DNA from: Moorena sp. SIOASIH
GTDB taxonomy: Bacteria > Cyanobacteriota > Cyanobacteriia > Cyanobacteriales > Coleofasciculaceae
Direction of reading: 5' to 3'
Length of the DNA: 64,000 nt
Assembly (NCBI RefSeq): GCF_010671925.1
Contig: NZ_JAAHIH010000003.1
Coordinates: 124,001 to 188,000, forward strand
Both the position numbers and the translations under genes were made by a program. A model generated the notes under the pieces. That model saw only the letters and a program-made list of their open reading frames with translations. It was not told where the DNA came from and did no database searches. Positions 45,353-54,681 of the stretch are shown here, piece after piece (the first letter of the stretch is position 1; each line of letters begins with the position of its first letter).

Positions 45353-46912
45353 TTGTCCCAAAACACGTATCAGGCTAACACTATGCTGGCTAGGGTTTGG
45401 AGTGGTTCAATTATCGGCATTGATGCTGTAAAAGTAGGGGTTGAAGTAGATGTGTCTGGTGGCTTACCGGGAATTGTAGTCGTTGGTTTACCGGATACCG
45501 CTGTCCAAGAGTCCCGAGAACGGGTGAAAGCAGCACTGAAAAATGCTGGTTTTGCCTTTCCGATACGCAAGATTGTGATTAACCTGGCCCCGGCTGACTT
45601 ACGGAAAGAAGGTCCTAGTTTTGATTTACCGATCAGTGTTGGTATTTTAGCGGCATCGGAACAGTTAAATCCTCAGTTATTGGGAGACCACCTATTTCTC
45701 GGAGAAGTGTCCCTTGATGGCAGTTTGCGACCTGTGGCTGGTGTACTTCCAATTGCTGCGGCAGCAAAGCAAATGGGAATTACTGGGTTAGTGGTTCCTG
45801 CTGACAATGCTACAGAAGCTGCAGTGGTGAATGGCATCACTGTGTATGGATTTGAGCACCTATCAGATGTTGCTGATTTCCTTAACCAGCCAGACCGCTA
45901 TTCACCGGTAGAGATTGATAGTGTGGGGGAGTTGCAAGTTTATCAGTCTACTGCACCGGATTTAAAGGATGTTAAAGGTCAGGCTCATGGGCGTCGAGCT
46001 TTAGAAATTGCTGCGGCTGGGGGACATAATTTAATCTTTGTCGGTCCTCCTGGCAGTGGTAAAACCATGTTGGCGCGACGATTACCGGGAATTTTGCCAC
46101 CGTTGAGTTTTGCTGAAGCTTTGGAGGTCACTCAAATTTATTCTGTTGCTGGCTTATTGAAAAATCGCGGTAAACTGATCTGCGATCGCCCTTTTCGCAG
46201 TCCCCATCATTCCGCCTCTGGTCCTTCTCTTGTCGGTGGTGGTAGTTTTCCGAAACCGGGAGAAATTTCCTTAGCCCACCGGGGAGTTCTATTTTTAGAC
46301 GAGTTGACAGAATTCAAGCGCAATGTATTAGAGTTCCTACGCCAACCTTTGGAAGACGGACAAGTCACTATTTCCCGCACCCGCCAATCGGTACAGTTTC
46401 CTGCTCAGTTTACCTTAGTGGCTAGTACCAATCCCTGTCCCTGTGGATACTTTGGTGACCCAATTCAACCCTGCACCTGTTCCCCTCGCCAACGGGAACA
46501 ATATTGGTCGAAGCTATCAGGACCATTAATGGATCGCATTGATTTACAAGTAGCTGTCAATCGGCTGAAACCTGAAGAAATCACTAGACAGTCTACTGGA
46601 GTTGAATCAGCACCGGTGCGAGAACGAGTCCAAGTCGCACGCGATCGCACTCGTGACCGCTTCCAAACTGAACCCACTCTTCATTGTAATGCTCAGATGC
46701 AAAGCTATCATCTACGTCGATTCTGTCAATTAGATGATACTTCCCGTAATGTATTAGAAAGCGCTATTCGCAAACTTGGTCTTTCTGCTAGAGCCACCGA
46801 CCGTATTCTCAAAGTTGCCCGTACCATTGCCGACCTGAGTGGTAATGATGACCTTAAAACCGAACATGTTGCTGAAGCCATTCAATATCGTACTATTGAT
46901 AGGATGCATTAA
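45353..46912 (+). CDS. comM: YifB/ComM-family Mg-chelatase-like AAA+ ATPase
   Basis: 519 aa from TTG at 45353; the ATG at 45383 (MLARVWSGSIIGIDA) matches the family's usual start and is more likely. N-terminal Lon-S5-like domain (GLPGIVVVGLPDTAVQESRERV), central AAA+ with Walker A GPPGSGKT (about 231-238), Walker B GVLFLDELTEF, sensor region STNPCPCGY, and a C-terminal Mg_chelatase_C (LSARATDRILKVARTIADL). ComM helicases drive branch migration during natural transformation in Vibrio and relatives; cyanobacterial homologues likely do likewise. Gene is intact; no competence partners adjacent. Confidence 0.93.
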   Translation: MSQNTYQANTMLARVWSGSIIGIDAVKVGVEVDVSGGLPGIVVVGLPDTAVQESRERVKAALKNAGFAFPIRKIVINLAPADLRKEGPSFDLPISVGILAASEQLNPQLLGDHLFLGEVSLDGSLRPVAGVLPIAAAAKQMGITGLVVPADNATEAAVVNGITVYGFEHLSDVADFLNQPDRYSPVEIDSVGELQVYQSTAPDLKDVKGQAHGRRALEIAAAGGHNLIFVGPPGSGKTMLARRLPGILPPLSFAEALEVTQIYSVAGLLKNRGKLICDRPFRSPHHSASGPSLVGGGSFPKPGEISLAHRGVLFLDELTEFKRNVLEFLRQPLEDGQVTISRTRQSVQFPAQFTLVASTNPCPCGYFGDPIQPCTCSPRQREQYWSKLSGPLMDRIDLQVAVNRLKPEEITRQSTGVESAPVRERVQVARDRTRDRFQTEPTLHCNAQMQSYHLRRFCQLDDTSRNVLESAIRKLGLSARATDRILKVARTIADLSGNDDLKTEHVAEAIQYRTIDRMH

Positions 46913-46967
46913 GGGGCAACGGATGGATGAACAGATTGGAATATAGGGAGTATAGCGCTACGCGCAA

Positions 46968-46998
46968 GGCAAAAGGCAAAAGGCAAAAGGCAAAAGTT
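46968..46998. repeat. GGCAAAA 7-bp repeat
   Basis: Four GGCAAAA units follow a GCTACGCGC motif at 46959, in the 165-bp spacer between comM and csaB. Confidence 0.75.
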
Positions 46999-47077
46999 TA
47001 CTATAACAGCCTTTCAGCTTGTATCAATGTCCTAACCTTAATGCGTAGTGCTATAGTAGGCAGGACGAGTTGAAGGC

Positions 47078-48121
47078 ATGAAGCAAGTCAAAGCAGTTTT
47101 ATGTGGATATTACGGCAAGGGCAACGGTGGCGATGAAGCATTGTTAGCGTCACTGCTGCAAATGCTACCAAAGTCAGTGAACCCGATAGTCCTTTCCGGC
47201 AACCCTAGTCAAACTCGTCAGCGCTATGGAGTGGAAAGTTGCGATCGCATGTCTACCCTACCAGTGCTCAAGGCCATGCGCCTTTCTGAACTATTCATCT
47301 GGGGGGGTGGTAGTTTAATCCAAGATGTGACTAGTGCCGCTAGCCCTCTCTACTACTGTGGTTTAATGGGATTAGCCCAAAGGATGGGTCTGAAAACCAT
47401 TGCTTGGGCTCAGGGGGTTGGTCCAATTAAGCGTCGGCTGATTGCTTGGCTAGCCCAGCGGTCCTTCACCGGATGTACAGCAGTCAGTGTCAGGGATTAT
47501 GGCTCAGCGACACTGCTAGCGGATTGGGAAATTCCGTTTATTATGGCTCCCGATCCAGTTTGGGCATTAGACTCCAAACCTGTACCAGGATTGTGGGATT
47601 TACCAGCACCAAGAGTAGCAGTTACTTTGCGATCGCATTCTACCCTAACTCCCAAAGGCCTGAATAATCTGACCCATGCCTTAGTGGATTTTCAGAAAGC
47701 CACACAAACCTGTATTTTATTAGTCCCTTTCCAAGCTTCCCGAGATTTGGCCATTGCCCAATCTATTGCGTCTCAGTTAACGGGTCCCCATCAGATCTTT
47801 TCTATAGAAGACCCTAGAGAATTGAAAGGATTATTTCGGGGGGTGGAAATGGCGATTGGGATGCGCTACCACAGTTTGATTATGGCAGCAGCGGAAGAAT
47901 GTCGATGTTTTGCCCTCAGTTATGACCCCAAAGTTAACTATCTGATGGAGCAACTGGATTTACCTGGATGGGATGTTGCTAGTTTACCAGATGACCCCAA
48001 TGTGATTAGTAAAACCTGGCTAGAACACTATGCTAATGGTGAAGCATTGACTAAAGACCAAATTCAGTCATTGGTAGACCGGGCAAGGATGCATCAGGAT
48101 GTGCTGTTGGAAGTTGGTTAA
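47078..48121 (+). CDS. csaB: Polysaccharide pyruvyl transferase CsaB-type
   Basis: 347 aa, ATG start behind GGACGAG. The PS_pyruv_trans domain spans the whole protein: CGYYGKGNGGDEALL (about 9-23), LFIWGGGSLIQDVTS (about 71-85), AWAQGVGPIKR, and MAIGMRYHSLIMAAA (about 267-281). CsaB transfers pyruvate from PEP onto a cell-wall polysaccharide, allowing S-layer SLH proteins to bind. Cyanobacteria carry SLH-porins that need this ketal. The gene is complete and unaccompanied. Confidence 0.93.
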   Translation: MKQVKAVLCGYYGKGNGGDEALLASLLQMLPKSVNPIVLSGNPSQTRQRYGVESCDRMSTLPVLKAMRLSELFIWGGGSLIQDVTSAASPLYYCGLMGLAQRMGLKTIAWAQGVGPIKRRLIAWLAQRSFTGCTAVSVRDYGSATLLADWEIPFIMAPDPVWALDSKPVPGLWDLPAPRVAVTLRSHSTLTPKGLNNLTHALVDFQKATQTCILLVPFQASRDLAIAQSIASQLTGPHQIFSIEDPRELKGLFRGVEMAIGMRYHSLIMAAAEECRCFALSYDPKVNYLMEQLDLPGWDVASLPDDPNVISKTWLEHYANGEALTKDQIQSLVDRARMHQDVLLEVG

Positions 48122-48137
48122 TTGTTAATTTTCCAAA

Positions 48138-48416
48138 GGGAGTAGGGAGTAGGGAGTAGGGAGTAGGGAGTAGGGAGTAGGGAGTAGGGAGTAGGGAGTA
48201 GGGAACAAAAATTCTCACAATTGATTTAGGATCCCTATTGTTAATTGTTAATTGTTATAGCGTTTATCGCAGTTATGAGGTACAGTCTTGATGCAGCGCA
48301 TCCCTATTCCCTATTCCCTATTCCCTATTCCCTATTCTCTGTTCCCTGTTCCCTGTTCCCTGTTCCCTAAAATCCCGAAATTGTGTACCTCATAGCTATG
48401 AAAATTGCTATAGTTG
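48138..48416. repeat. GGGAGTA array followed by an IS630-ended MITE containing CCCTATT repeats
   Basis: 48138-48200: nine GGGAGTA units. 48256-48414: bounded by TATAGCGTTTATCGCAGTTA and its imperfect complement TAGCTATGAAAATTGCTATA; both ends carry GAGGTAC/GTACCTC as in the IS630 remnant at 39110. It is filled by CCCTATT/CCCTGTT heptamers (48300-48370), so a heptamer array has grown inside a MITE. Confidence 0.75.
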
Positions 48417-48437
48417 TTAATTTTCAAGTTGCCATTT

Positions 48438-49211
48438 TCAAAACTGATCTGGATCAATTCCCAAAGCTTTCAAGCGATCGCTCAATGCTTGTGTACGCCT
48501 CTGTTCTTCAACTAAAGCCGCTTCAGCTTGTTCTAAAGCCGTTTCAGCTTGTTCTAAAGCCGCTTCAGCTCGTTGAGCTCGTTGACGCTGGAGTTCTTTG
48601 TCTTGTCTTTCCTGTTCCCTCTGTTCAACAATTTCTAGGTAAGTAGCAAAACGCTCCCCATTGGGTTGATAGAGTTGAAGGGTTTGGTCTGACAACTCAA
48701 ACCTCACTTTCAATCGGGGACTCACCCAGCCAGACATTTGGTCAATCGCTTCTAATGTCTTTCCAGAATGTGTCTTGCCAGAACGTAACCAACCCTTCAA
48801 AACCCCTTGCTCTGGGTCAAAGATGTAGTATTCTTCTACCCCGTAGCGTTGGTAAAACTTTAATTTCTTCTGCTCTAACTCAGTCTGAGTGTTGCTCCAG
48901 GATGCGATTTCAAACACCACTTGCGGTGGACGATTGTCTTCTTCCCACTGTTTGTAGGATCTGCGATCGCCTTTGGGTCTACCAAACACAACCATTACAT
49001 CAGGAGCTTGCTTAGTATTCGGTTCACCCTGCACTGGATACCAAAACAAATCCCCAGCTACAAAAACATTAGGGTTATCTTTAAACAGGGCATCTATTCC
49101 CCCTTGAATTGTTGTAATCAAGCGAAACTGAAGGGTATTGTCTGCCAAGGGTAAGCCGTCACTTTCGGGGTAGATTATTTCAGAGGTTTGGTTGTTTATT
49201 TGAGTAACCAT
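48438..49211 (-). CDS. Uma2-family (DUF820) endonuclease-like protein
   Basis: 257 aa, ATG start. Restriction-endonuclease-like Uma2 fold: FVAGDLFWYP, TKQAPDVMVVFGRPKG (conserved PDV acidic residue), PPQVVFEIASWSN with the second acidic Glu, and KLKFYQRYGVEEYYIFDPE with QxY. These families are greatly expanded in cyanobacteria. Their substrates are unknown. The C-terminus has a coiled coil of AALEQAET repeats (about 215-240). No partner genes. Confidence 0.9.
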   Translation of the reverse strand: MVTQINNQTSEIIYPESDGLPLADNTLQFRLITTIQGGIDALFKDNPNVFVAGDLFWYPVQGEPNTKQAPDVMVVFGRPKGDRRSYKQWEEDNRPPQVVFEIASWSNTQTELEQKKLKFYQRYGVEEYYIFDPEQGVLKGWLRSGKTHSGKTLEAIDQMSGWVSPRLKVRFELSDQTLQLYQPNGERFATYLEIVEQREQERQDKELQRQRAQRAEAALEQAETALEQAEAALVEEQRRTQALSDRLKALGIDPDQF

Positions 49212-49245
49212 TTTCTTTTCTATACCTCTTTTATTACTAGTATAG

Positions 49246-49415
49246 CAAGGGAAGTATAGTTTAGGAGATAGTATTTTGGTTGAAAGGGAACAGGGAACAG
49301 GGAACAGGGAATAGGGAACAGGGAATAGGAATGGGCTGCATCAAGACGGTAAATTCGGAATTGGGAAAAAATTCTGTGTACCTCATTAGGCTAAAAACGG
49401 CTATAGAATTTCCAA
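49246..49415. repeat. Interspersed repeat with GGGAACA core
   Basis: TATAGCAAGGGAAGTATAGTTTA at 49240-49262 (written here in two parts: TATAGCAAGGG, AAGTATAGTTTA) is the reverse complement of the flank after the IS630 remnant (40143-40165). A GGGAACA array (49288-49325) and GTACCTCATTAGG (49378-49390) follow. Probably another IS630-derived MITE. Confidence 0.55.
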
Positions 49416-49596
49416 CACAGCCGAATCGGTCGAATCAAATAGTAGAGAAAATAGAGAGAACGAGGTAGGGGAAGAAAATCCCGGTCTTTGACAGTTGGCA
49501 TAATTACCCGCCTTATAGGTATCCAAATCCTGCGCCAGACAGCGCCAAAAAATAAAGTAATTTTGTCTTCTAGCCCTGGGGGGGTGACGAAAATAG

Positions 49597-50892
49597 TTAT
49601 AAAGCAGACAGGGCAAGCGATCTAGCTCTCATTCCTCGTAAATAATACTTCTGTTTATTACGATTAAGTTTCATTAATTTTTGTATTAAATCAATAAGTT
49701 CATAACTAAACTTGACCCAAGTTTGAGCATGTAAGCCTATATAAAAACTACTGTGTCGTCTTTGTAAACGACCAGATTCTTTTACTCTACCAACATATTT
49801 ATGAATTCCTTTACGTTTAATTTTTTGTCCGTGAAGAGTAGCAGAAGTATAAGCTATTGTTATCAATAAAATTAGGGAAATCAACCGATTATCTGAGACA
49901 TTAGTGTCTTCTAAGTTATAGCCACCTGTTTTAAAATCTCTAAACATTTGCTCAATATTAAACCGTTTTTTATAAGCAGCAATTGCCAAGTCTAACGAGT
50001 TTAAATTTGTGAGAATAAACCAGGGTTCTTTTGGGGCAAATCCTGAAATCTTTTTTTTCCATTTTGCGGCCAAATTAAAACGGGGTAATCCCTTAGTTTT
50101 CGTCACTTTGATTCCTTGAAAAAATAACGAAGTTCCTGGGACTAATTCTAAAGAATCTAAATCTGTCCAAATTTGTTTTTCAATTTCAATAAATTCATTT
50201 TTTTTAAGACGTAAACAAAAGGATGCAGACTTTTGTGATAACCAGTTTGCCAGCCTCAGAGATGAAACCTTAGACAGTTGAGCCTTTATAGCGGCAGGCT
50301 ATGCATAAAAGGGTTAAAACTCGTGGAATAAGGCTCAACTGTCTTACGGTAACTTCAAAACAGAACAAAATTCTCTATCTCCCAATAGACAGATTCTATA
50401 ATCTTTAAAAATCGGCATTATTTTTGAGATATGAGTTGTTTGTTCCTTAAAATTACTACTGCCTAATTTTGGCATCAAAGTAAAGTAAATTGGAAAAGCT
50501 CTTTTGTCCCAAATCAGGCTAGTTACTAAAAGGTTTATTTTACCCCAATTTGTCCGATCAATTGCTATATAAATTAGGTCATTTTTTTCAAAATATGTTT
50601 CTAGTAAATTAGATAGAATAGGAAACCAAATAGTTTCAAAATTTAACTTTTGTAAAGATAAAAAGCGCTGTAGTCTTTTTCTTCTACTTTCAAACTTTAT
50701 TCCAAGAGGTAAAGCATTGGCTAATTTTTCTAGACTAACTCTTTTGATTGATTGTAGTAGAATAACTACAATATTTGCTAAAATATAATTACGATCCTTT
50801 AGTTTAAATTTTAGATGGTTTTGATATAATAAGGGTAACATTTTCAACAGATAGGTCTTATTGACAATGAAAGACCTATCTTTTTCTACCAC
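49597..50892 (-). pseudogene. IS4-like transposase, interrupted
   Basis: N-terminal half 50892-50345 (DRTNWGKINLLVTSLIWDKRA with the first DDE Asp; LLGDREFCSVLK with the second) and C-terminal half about 50270-49597 (EPWFILTNLNSLDLAIAAYKK, RFNIEQMFRDFKTGGYNLE with the YREK-like region). They are separated by a 73-bp palindromic element that brings in a stop. Joining the halves would restore one ~400-residue DDE transposase. Full element ends were not identified. It abuts the truncated nucleotidyltransferase at 50899. Confidence 0.8.
50272..50344. repeat. 73-bp palindromic element inside the transposase
   Basis: AGACAGTTGAGCCTT (50272-50286) and AAGGCTCAACTGTCT (50330-50344) are a perfect 15-bp inverted repeat around a 43-nt centre. 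It interrupts the IS4-like gene after REFCSV. Confidence 0.85.
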
Positions 50893-50898
50893 AGATCG

Positions 50899-51582
50899 TT
50901 ACACTCTTGACGTATCAATCGTTTCAATCGCTATCGTCGCCCCCCCAGCTTCTAGCCGTTCCATCATCCGACAATGAATAATTTTGTTTTCTATCCGTTC
51001 CATCATCCTAAAATTAACGATAAATTTTTCCTGAATAAAGCCAGAGGTGGAACTGTTATTTTCACAAAAAAGTCTGAAGTACATTTGTTTTCCTAGGGAT
51101 TGGGTTTCTGGGTCAGCTATAATTCTTTGATGGACGATTGGCGGTAAACTAGCTCCTAGGATAGTTTTGGCCAGGAAAAGACCCAACAATAGCATACGTT
51201 CACAGCCTATTATCCTGGCTTTATCTATTAGCTGTGCCCAATCTATATCCTGAGAATTGCGAAGTAGTTCGGCAATATCACAAATCCATCCCAATCTCTC
51301 CCACATATGTTTAGAACCATGTACGCATAGAATTAGTAATAAGTCTTCTGGATGAAAGTTTAGTACTTTTGTACCAGCTAAAGATACTGCTTCAAAACGC
51401 TCCCACAAGTCATCAAAAATAAGTGGTAATAATTTGAATTGTTTGGGAATAATTTCCTGATGAATGTCTAAGGAAACATTGCAATTTTTGGTGATTAAGG
51501 AATACTCATTGCTGTCTTTAATCCGGGCTATATGTTCTTTATCATTCAATATCGGATGTCTCGAGCTACAAAAGTAATTCAA
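50899..51582 (-). pseudogene. N-terminally truncated nucleotidyltransferase-family protein
   Basis: 227 aa open, resembling the middle and C-terminal part of the NTP_transf_5 group (putative nucleotidyltransferases): LDIHQEIIPKQF, HPEDLLLILCVHGSKHMWERLGWICDIAELL. The N-terminal catalytic GS-x-DID-type segment is absent, so it is probably a remnant. The C-terminus has a short direct duplication (MMERIENKIIHCRMMERLE). Related genes often lie in peptide-modification or polysaccharide loci; next to the exosortase cluster this could be a lost member. Confidence 0.6.
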
Positions 51583-51622
51583 AGATTGTTTTGTAAGAAG
51601 TATGAACTGGCAGCAGAGTCGA

Positions 51623-52867
51623 TCAAATTAGCCGCTCGAGTTTTATGTGAAACTGTAGGCTGTCATCTCCTCGCTGGATACTTAACAATCGGATCTGGCC
51701 GCCCTGATTCATCAACAGTTGCCGAACTTGCTCAAGGGTCAATTCGGTCACTGGCTGACTGTCAACATGGGTAATCAGATCCCCCACCTGGAGACCTGCT
51801 CTGGCAGCAGGAGAATTCTGAAAAACTTTGTCTATTCTGAAAATATCGTACTCTTGACCTTCGGCCCCCAGCCAAAGGCCACTCATATCGTACTCGTAAG
51901 GTTCAGAAAAACGGGCATTGGGCTCTAAGATCATTTGTTTATGTGTGTAATCTAAAATGACATTAAATCGTCTAAGGATGTCGTTGCCGATTCTGCCAGA
52001 TAGAGCCGATCGTTGGTTGCCTTTACCCAGGGAAAATGCTGTAATGGGGTGATCAATGGTCAGTTTCCCGAGCTGTAGGCTCTCTAAACGACCAACGTGG
52101 ATTTTTTCCTCACCTCCTACGCCTAAAGTAAAGCTTGCCAGGGTATTCTCTGCAGACGCAATCTCAGGATTTTCATCAATTAACTTGCCCCTCAGGTCCA
52201 GGGCAGAACCACTGCCTAAGTCAATCAGCAGGTGGCTGTTTACAGATAGGCCCGGTGCTAGCATAAGGGTAGTCTTCAAGTAGGGTTTTTGATTCACTAG
52301 CTTCAGCGGCATCCTTTCGCCGGAACCAGAATAGCGGTAAGTTTTTGGATCATGGAGATGGATGATCTGGTTGTCGTAATCAATTTCGACTACAAATTGC
52401 TCAAAGAATTCATAGCCAATCACGCCGCTAAAGTCTTGGCCAAAATAACGAGCCAAAGGTAAAAAGAATTCCTCTGGTGCAATCACGACTTGTGCATCGC
52501 TCCATTGGATCCCGGTGAGATTAAAGGTCACGCCTCTGGCAAAAGTGGCATTGAGTCTCACCGGGCCAATCCCGACGATATCCAAACGGCCTTGGGGTTG
52601 GAGTCCCAGAGATTGGGCATAGTCTTGACTGATGAACGTGTCGGCAGCACCGCTATCGAGAATGAACCAGCGCGGTTGAGAACCATTGACGCTGATAGGA
52701 AGATAGATGTGATCTCCATAATAATCAAACGGAATTTGATAGGAAAGCGGTTGGATAGTAGCTGAAGACTCATAGGTGATATCAACTAATCTCTGCAGGC
52801 CAACAAAACTAGCTGGCATTGATACCGCAATCATTAATAACCAGAGATAACGACCCATTGGCATCAT
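51623..52867 (-). CDS. Retropepsin-like aspartyl protease with PDZ domain
   Basis: 414 aa; ATG at 52867 (or Met3/Met4). N-terminal signal/anchor (about 6-22). Two half-domains of an aspartyl protease: FILDSGAADTFIS (catalytic Asp about 71) and HLLIDLGSGSALDLRG (second Asp about 216), with hydrophobic-hydrophobic-Gly partners (VIGYEFFE, RIGNDILRRF). A C-terminal PDZ domain (about 335-405; NSPAARAGLQVGDLITHVDS). Probably a periplasmic protease that recognises C-termini. It starts 7 bp after the HpsJ-like gene and so belongs to the exosortase operon, where it might process exported substrates. Confidence 0.88.
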   Translation of the reverse strand: MMPMGRYLWLLMIAVSMPASFVGLQRLVDITYESSATIQPLSYQIPFDYYGDHIYLPISVNGSQPRWFILDSGAADTFISQDYAQSLGLQPQGRLDIVGIGPVRLNATFARGVTFNLTGIQWSDAQVVIAPEEFFLPLARYFGQDFSGVIGYEFFEQFVVEIDYDNQIIHLHDPKTYRYSGSGERMPLKLVNQKPYLKTTLMLAPGLSVNSHLLIDLGSGSALDLRGKLIDENPEIASAENTLASFTLGVGGEEKIHVGRLESLQLGKLTIDHPITAFSLGKGNQRSALSGRIGNDILRRFNVILDYTHKQMILEPNARFSEPYEYDMSGLWLGAEGQEYDIFRIDKVFQNSPAARAGLQVGDLITHVDSQPVTELTLEQVRQLLMNQGGQIRLLSIQRGDDSLQFHIKLERLI

Positions 52868-52873
52868 GCTTGA

Positions 52874-53653
52874 TTACCTGCGTGCCCAGTCCGTTTCCTT
52901 CCAGAGGAGGAGGAATAACGTAGCAGATACTAAAGCCCCCAGATTCCATTTTGCAGAACGCATCAATAGCTGCTGACGTTGATTAGCCAGCTTGGTCTTG
53001 GCTTGATTTTCCATACCAATCAATTGATTATCCATAGAGGCAGCAATTTGTTGTTTGACAGTTTCTAATTGCGATTCACTCTGAATCTCTGGTGCTTGCT
53101 GTAGATTAAGTTGACTCAGGAATGCCTGAAGATCTGTTACCGTATTCACCTGATTGACTTGATCCTTAACGGCTTGCACTTTGACTTCAACCTGAGCCAT
53201 CTGCTGCTCAAGTTGGGTCATGACTTGGATATTAAGCTGTTGATTGAGCCGAATGGTGTTGAAAATGCCCAGCGGAATACTGAGATAAAAGACTAGTGCA
53301 AACACTAAGGTACTCCAAGATAGGACTTTCAATAATGTTTGCTCGACTCTGGCGGGCGTGTCTCGTCCTCCTACAATCACTAGGACAAAGCCAATCAGGG
53401 GAACCAGTACCCGTTCTACCAGTTGGCCCAGGGTCCGAAATTCCCATGCCGGATTCATAAACTGGGGGGGATACAGAATTTCAATCAGGTCAAATAAAAA
53501 TAGCAACAGAAAGCCATAACCGATCCAGCGTAGAACGGTCAGGGGCTTTAGCTGGTGGTCTCTAGACTGTTGCAGCGTCTTAACTGATTTCTGCAATTCC
53601 CAGAGACGCTGATCAGAGTTTTGAGTGGAGAGTTCCGTATCGAATTGAGTCAT
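52874..53653 (-). CDS. HpsJ-like protein of the cyanoexosortase system
   Basis: 259 aa, ATG start. Three to four TM helices: about 42-60 (GYGFLLLFLFDLIEILY), 80-98, 110-130, and a C-terminal one (about 233-250). Between the last two is a long periplasmic coiled coil (LEQQMAQVEVKVQAVKDQV). This matches the HpsJ family, genes linked to hormogonium polysaccharide (hps) loci and cyanoexosortases. It is likely an inner-membrane organiser for extracellular polysaccharide or protein sorting. Lies between the exosortase and the protease. Confidence 0.8.
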   Translation of the reverse strand: MTQFDTELSTQNSDQRLWELQKSVKTLQQSRDHQLKPLTVLRWIGYGFLLLFLFDLIEILYPPQFMNPAWEFRTLGQLVERVLVPLIGFVLVIVGGRDTPARVEQTLLKVLSWSTLVFALVFYLSIPLGIFNTIRLNQQLNIQVMTQLEQQMAQVEVKVQAVKDQVNQVNTVTDLQAFLSQLNLQQAPEIQSESQLETVKQQIAASMDNQLIGMENQAKTKLANQRQQLLMRSAKWNLGALVSATLFLLLWKETDWARR

Positions 53654-53785
53654 AGTTTAAAGCCTTTTGCTAAACTGATGCATTTGGTCTGAGATAAAAA
53701 GTAGCCAGATTTTGGCAGATTTTTTAGTTGCTATGTATGAATGTTGTCGATTTTTGTTGGCAGGGTTGGAGCGGCCAGTTAATGT

Positions 53786-53851
53786 AGGGTGGGTAGTGGT
53801 TTCGACAGATTCCTTTGCTTGCCAATCAAGTTGGTAGGCACTGCCCACCGG
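53786..53851. repeat. Small palindromic element (GTGGGTAGTG / CACTGCCCAC)
   Basis: The inverted ends resemble those near 12205 and 12265. It sits in the 206-bp gap between exosortase and HpsJ-like genes. The frame at 53657-53947 overlapping it is not supported as a gene. Confidence 0.6.
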
Positions 53852-53859
53852 AAGATTAA

Positions 53860-54681
53860 TCACTCCTCCAGCATAAACAAGCAGTAAGTCCCAAACAGGA
53901 TCACTGAAATCATCACAAAGATCAGGGCACCTTCCTGGCTGTGCCAATAGTCAAAAGCTGCTTCACTGGAGGGGGCTGCCAGGTGTGCCAGTATCGCTAT
54001 CCTAATGCCATTGACGATAAAACCCAGGGTAGCGGCAACGATGGGAACAATAATTTTTTGGCTGCCAGAGGTGGGAAACATTACCAGCACAATCACAGCT
54101 AGCCCTAACATATAGGTAATTAAGTTGAGACCAGAACAGGACGGAACCACTTCGACGCTACCCTTGGGGAGGATAATGTACGAGTCTTGCAACACGGCAT
54201 TTGCTCCAGAGTACCACAGCAGGAAAGCGGAGAATTTGGCGGTAATGGGAGTGATATTAGGGAGATAGGGCAGCAGAAGTTTGGGAACACCTAGGGTAAA
54301 CAGGATGAGAAGTTCTTGCCAATATTGTTTTAAGCCCCGAAAACCAGAGGCAAGCAAGGCCAGACCGAAGACGGAAATAAAGGGTGAGAAGCCAAGGAAT
54401 TTTTCCCCAGGGTGAGCAGCACTTTTGACAAAAATCCCTGCAATCAGCAATGCACCTAACAAAAAAGGGACAATGCCGCTGCCGAGTTTAAGTTGATAGC
54501 GTTTGTCCCAAAGAGTGGAAGAGGCTGCGAGCCAAAAGACAATGCTAAGAGCAAGGTGAGAGGATTTTTCGGCTCTGAGATTGAGAGTTAGGTGAATCGC
54601 AATCAAGCCTGCTCCTATTGCTAGGAGCGATAAGGCAGGAATGTTTAATTGTTTAACCTGTGAAAATCGAGCCGCTTTCAT
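53860..54681 (-). CDS. crtA: Cyanoexosortase (probably type A)
   Basis: 273 aa, ATG start. Eight or so TM helices. The exosortase/archaeosortase catalytic triad is present: Cys in EVVPSCSGLN (about 181), Arg in VNGIRIAIL (about 226), and His in YWHSQEGAL (about 244). Exosortases cleave PEP-CTERM-type C-terminal signals of exported proteins in the membrane, usually next to exopolysaccharide genes. I assign type A by overall length and PSCSGLN context; type B is possible. Downstream HpsJ-like and aspartyl protease genes complete the operon. No PEP-CTERM target gene is visible in the window. Confidence 0.85.
   Translation of the reverse strand: MKAARFSQVKQLNIPALSLLAIGAGLIAIHLTLNLRAEKSSHLALSIVFWLAASSTLWDKRYQLKLGSGIVPFLLGALLIAGIFVKSAAHPGEKFLGFSPFISVFGLALLASGFRGLKQYWQELLILFTLGVPKLLLPYLPNITPITAKFSAFLLWYSGANAVLQDSYIILPKGSVEVVPSCSGLNLITYMLGLAVIVLVMFPTSGSQKIIVPIVAATLGFIVNGIRIAILAHLAAPSSEAAFDYWHSQEGALIFVMISVILFGTYCLFMLEE

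Noticed and set aside
53657..53947. 96-residue ORF between exosortase and HpsJ-like genes
   Set aside because: It overlaps the exosortase 3' end in another frame and a palindromic repeat; no protein features.
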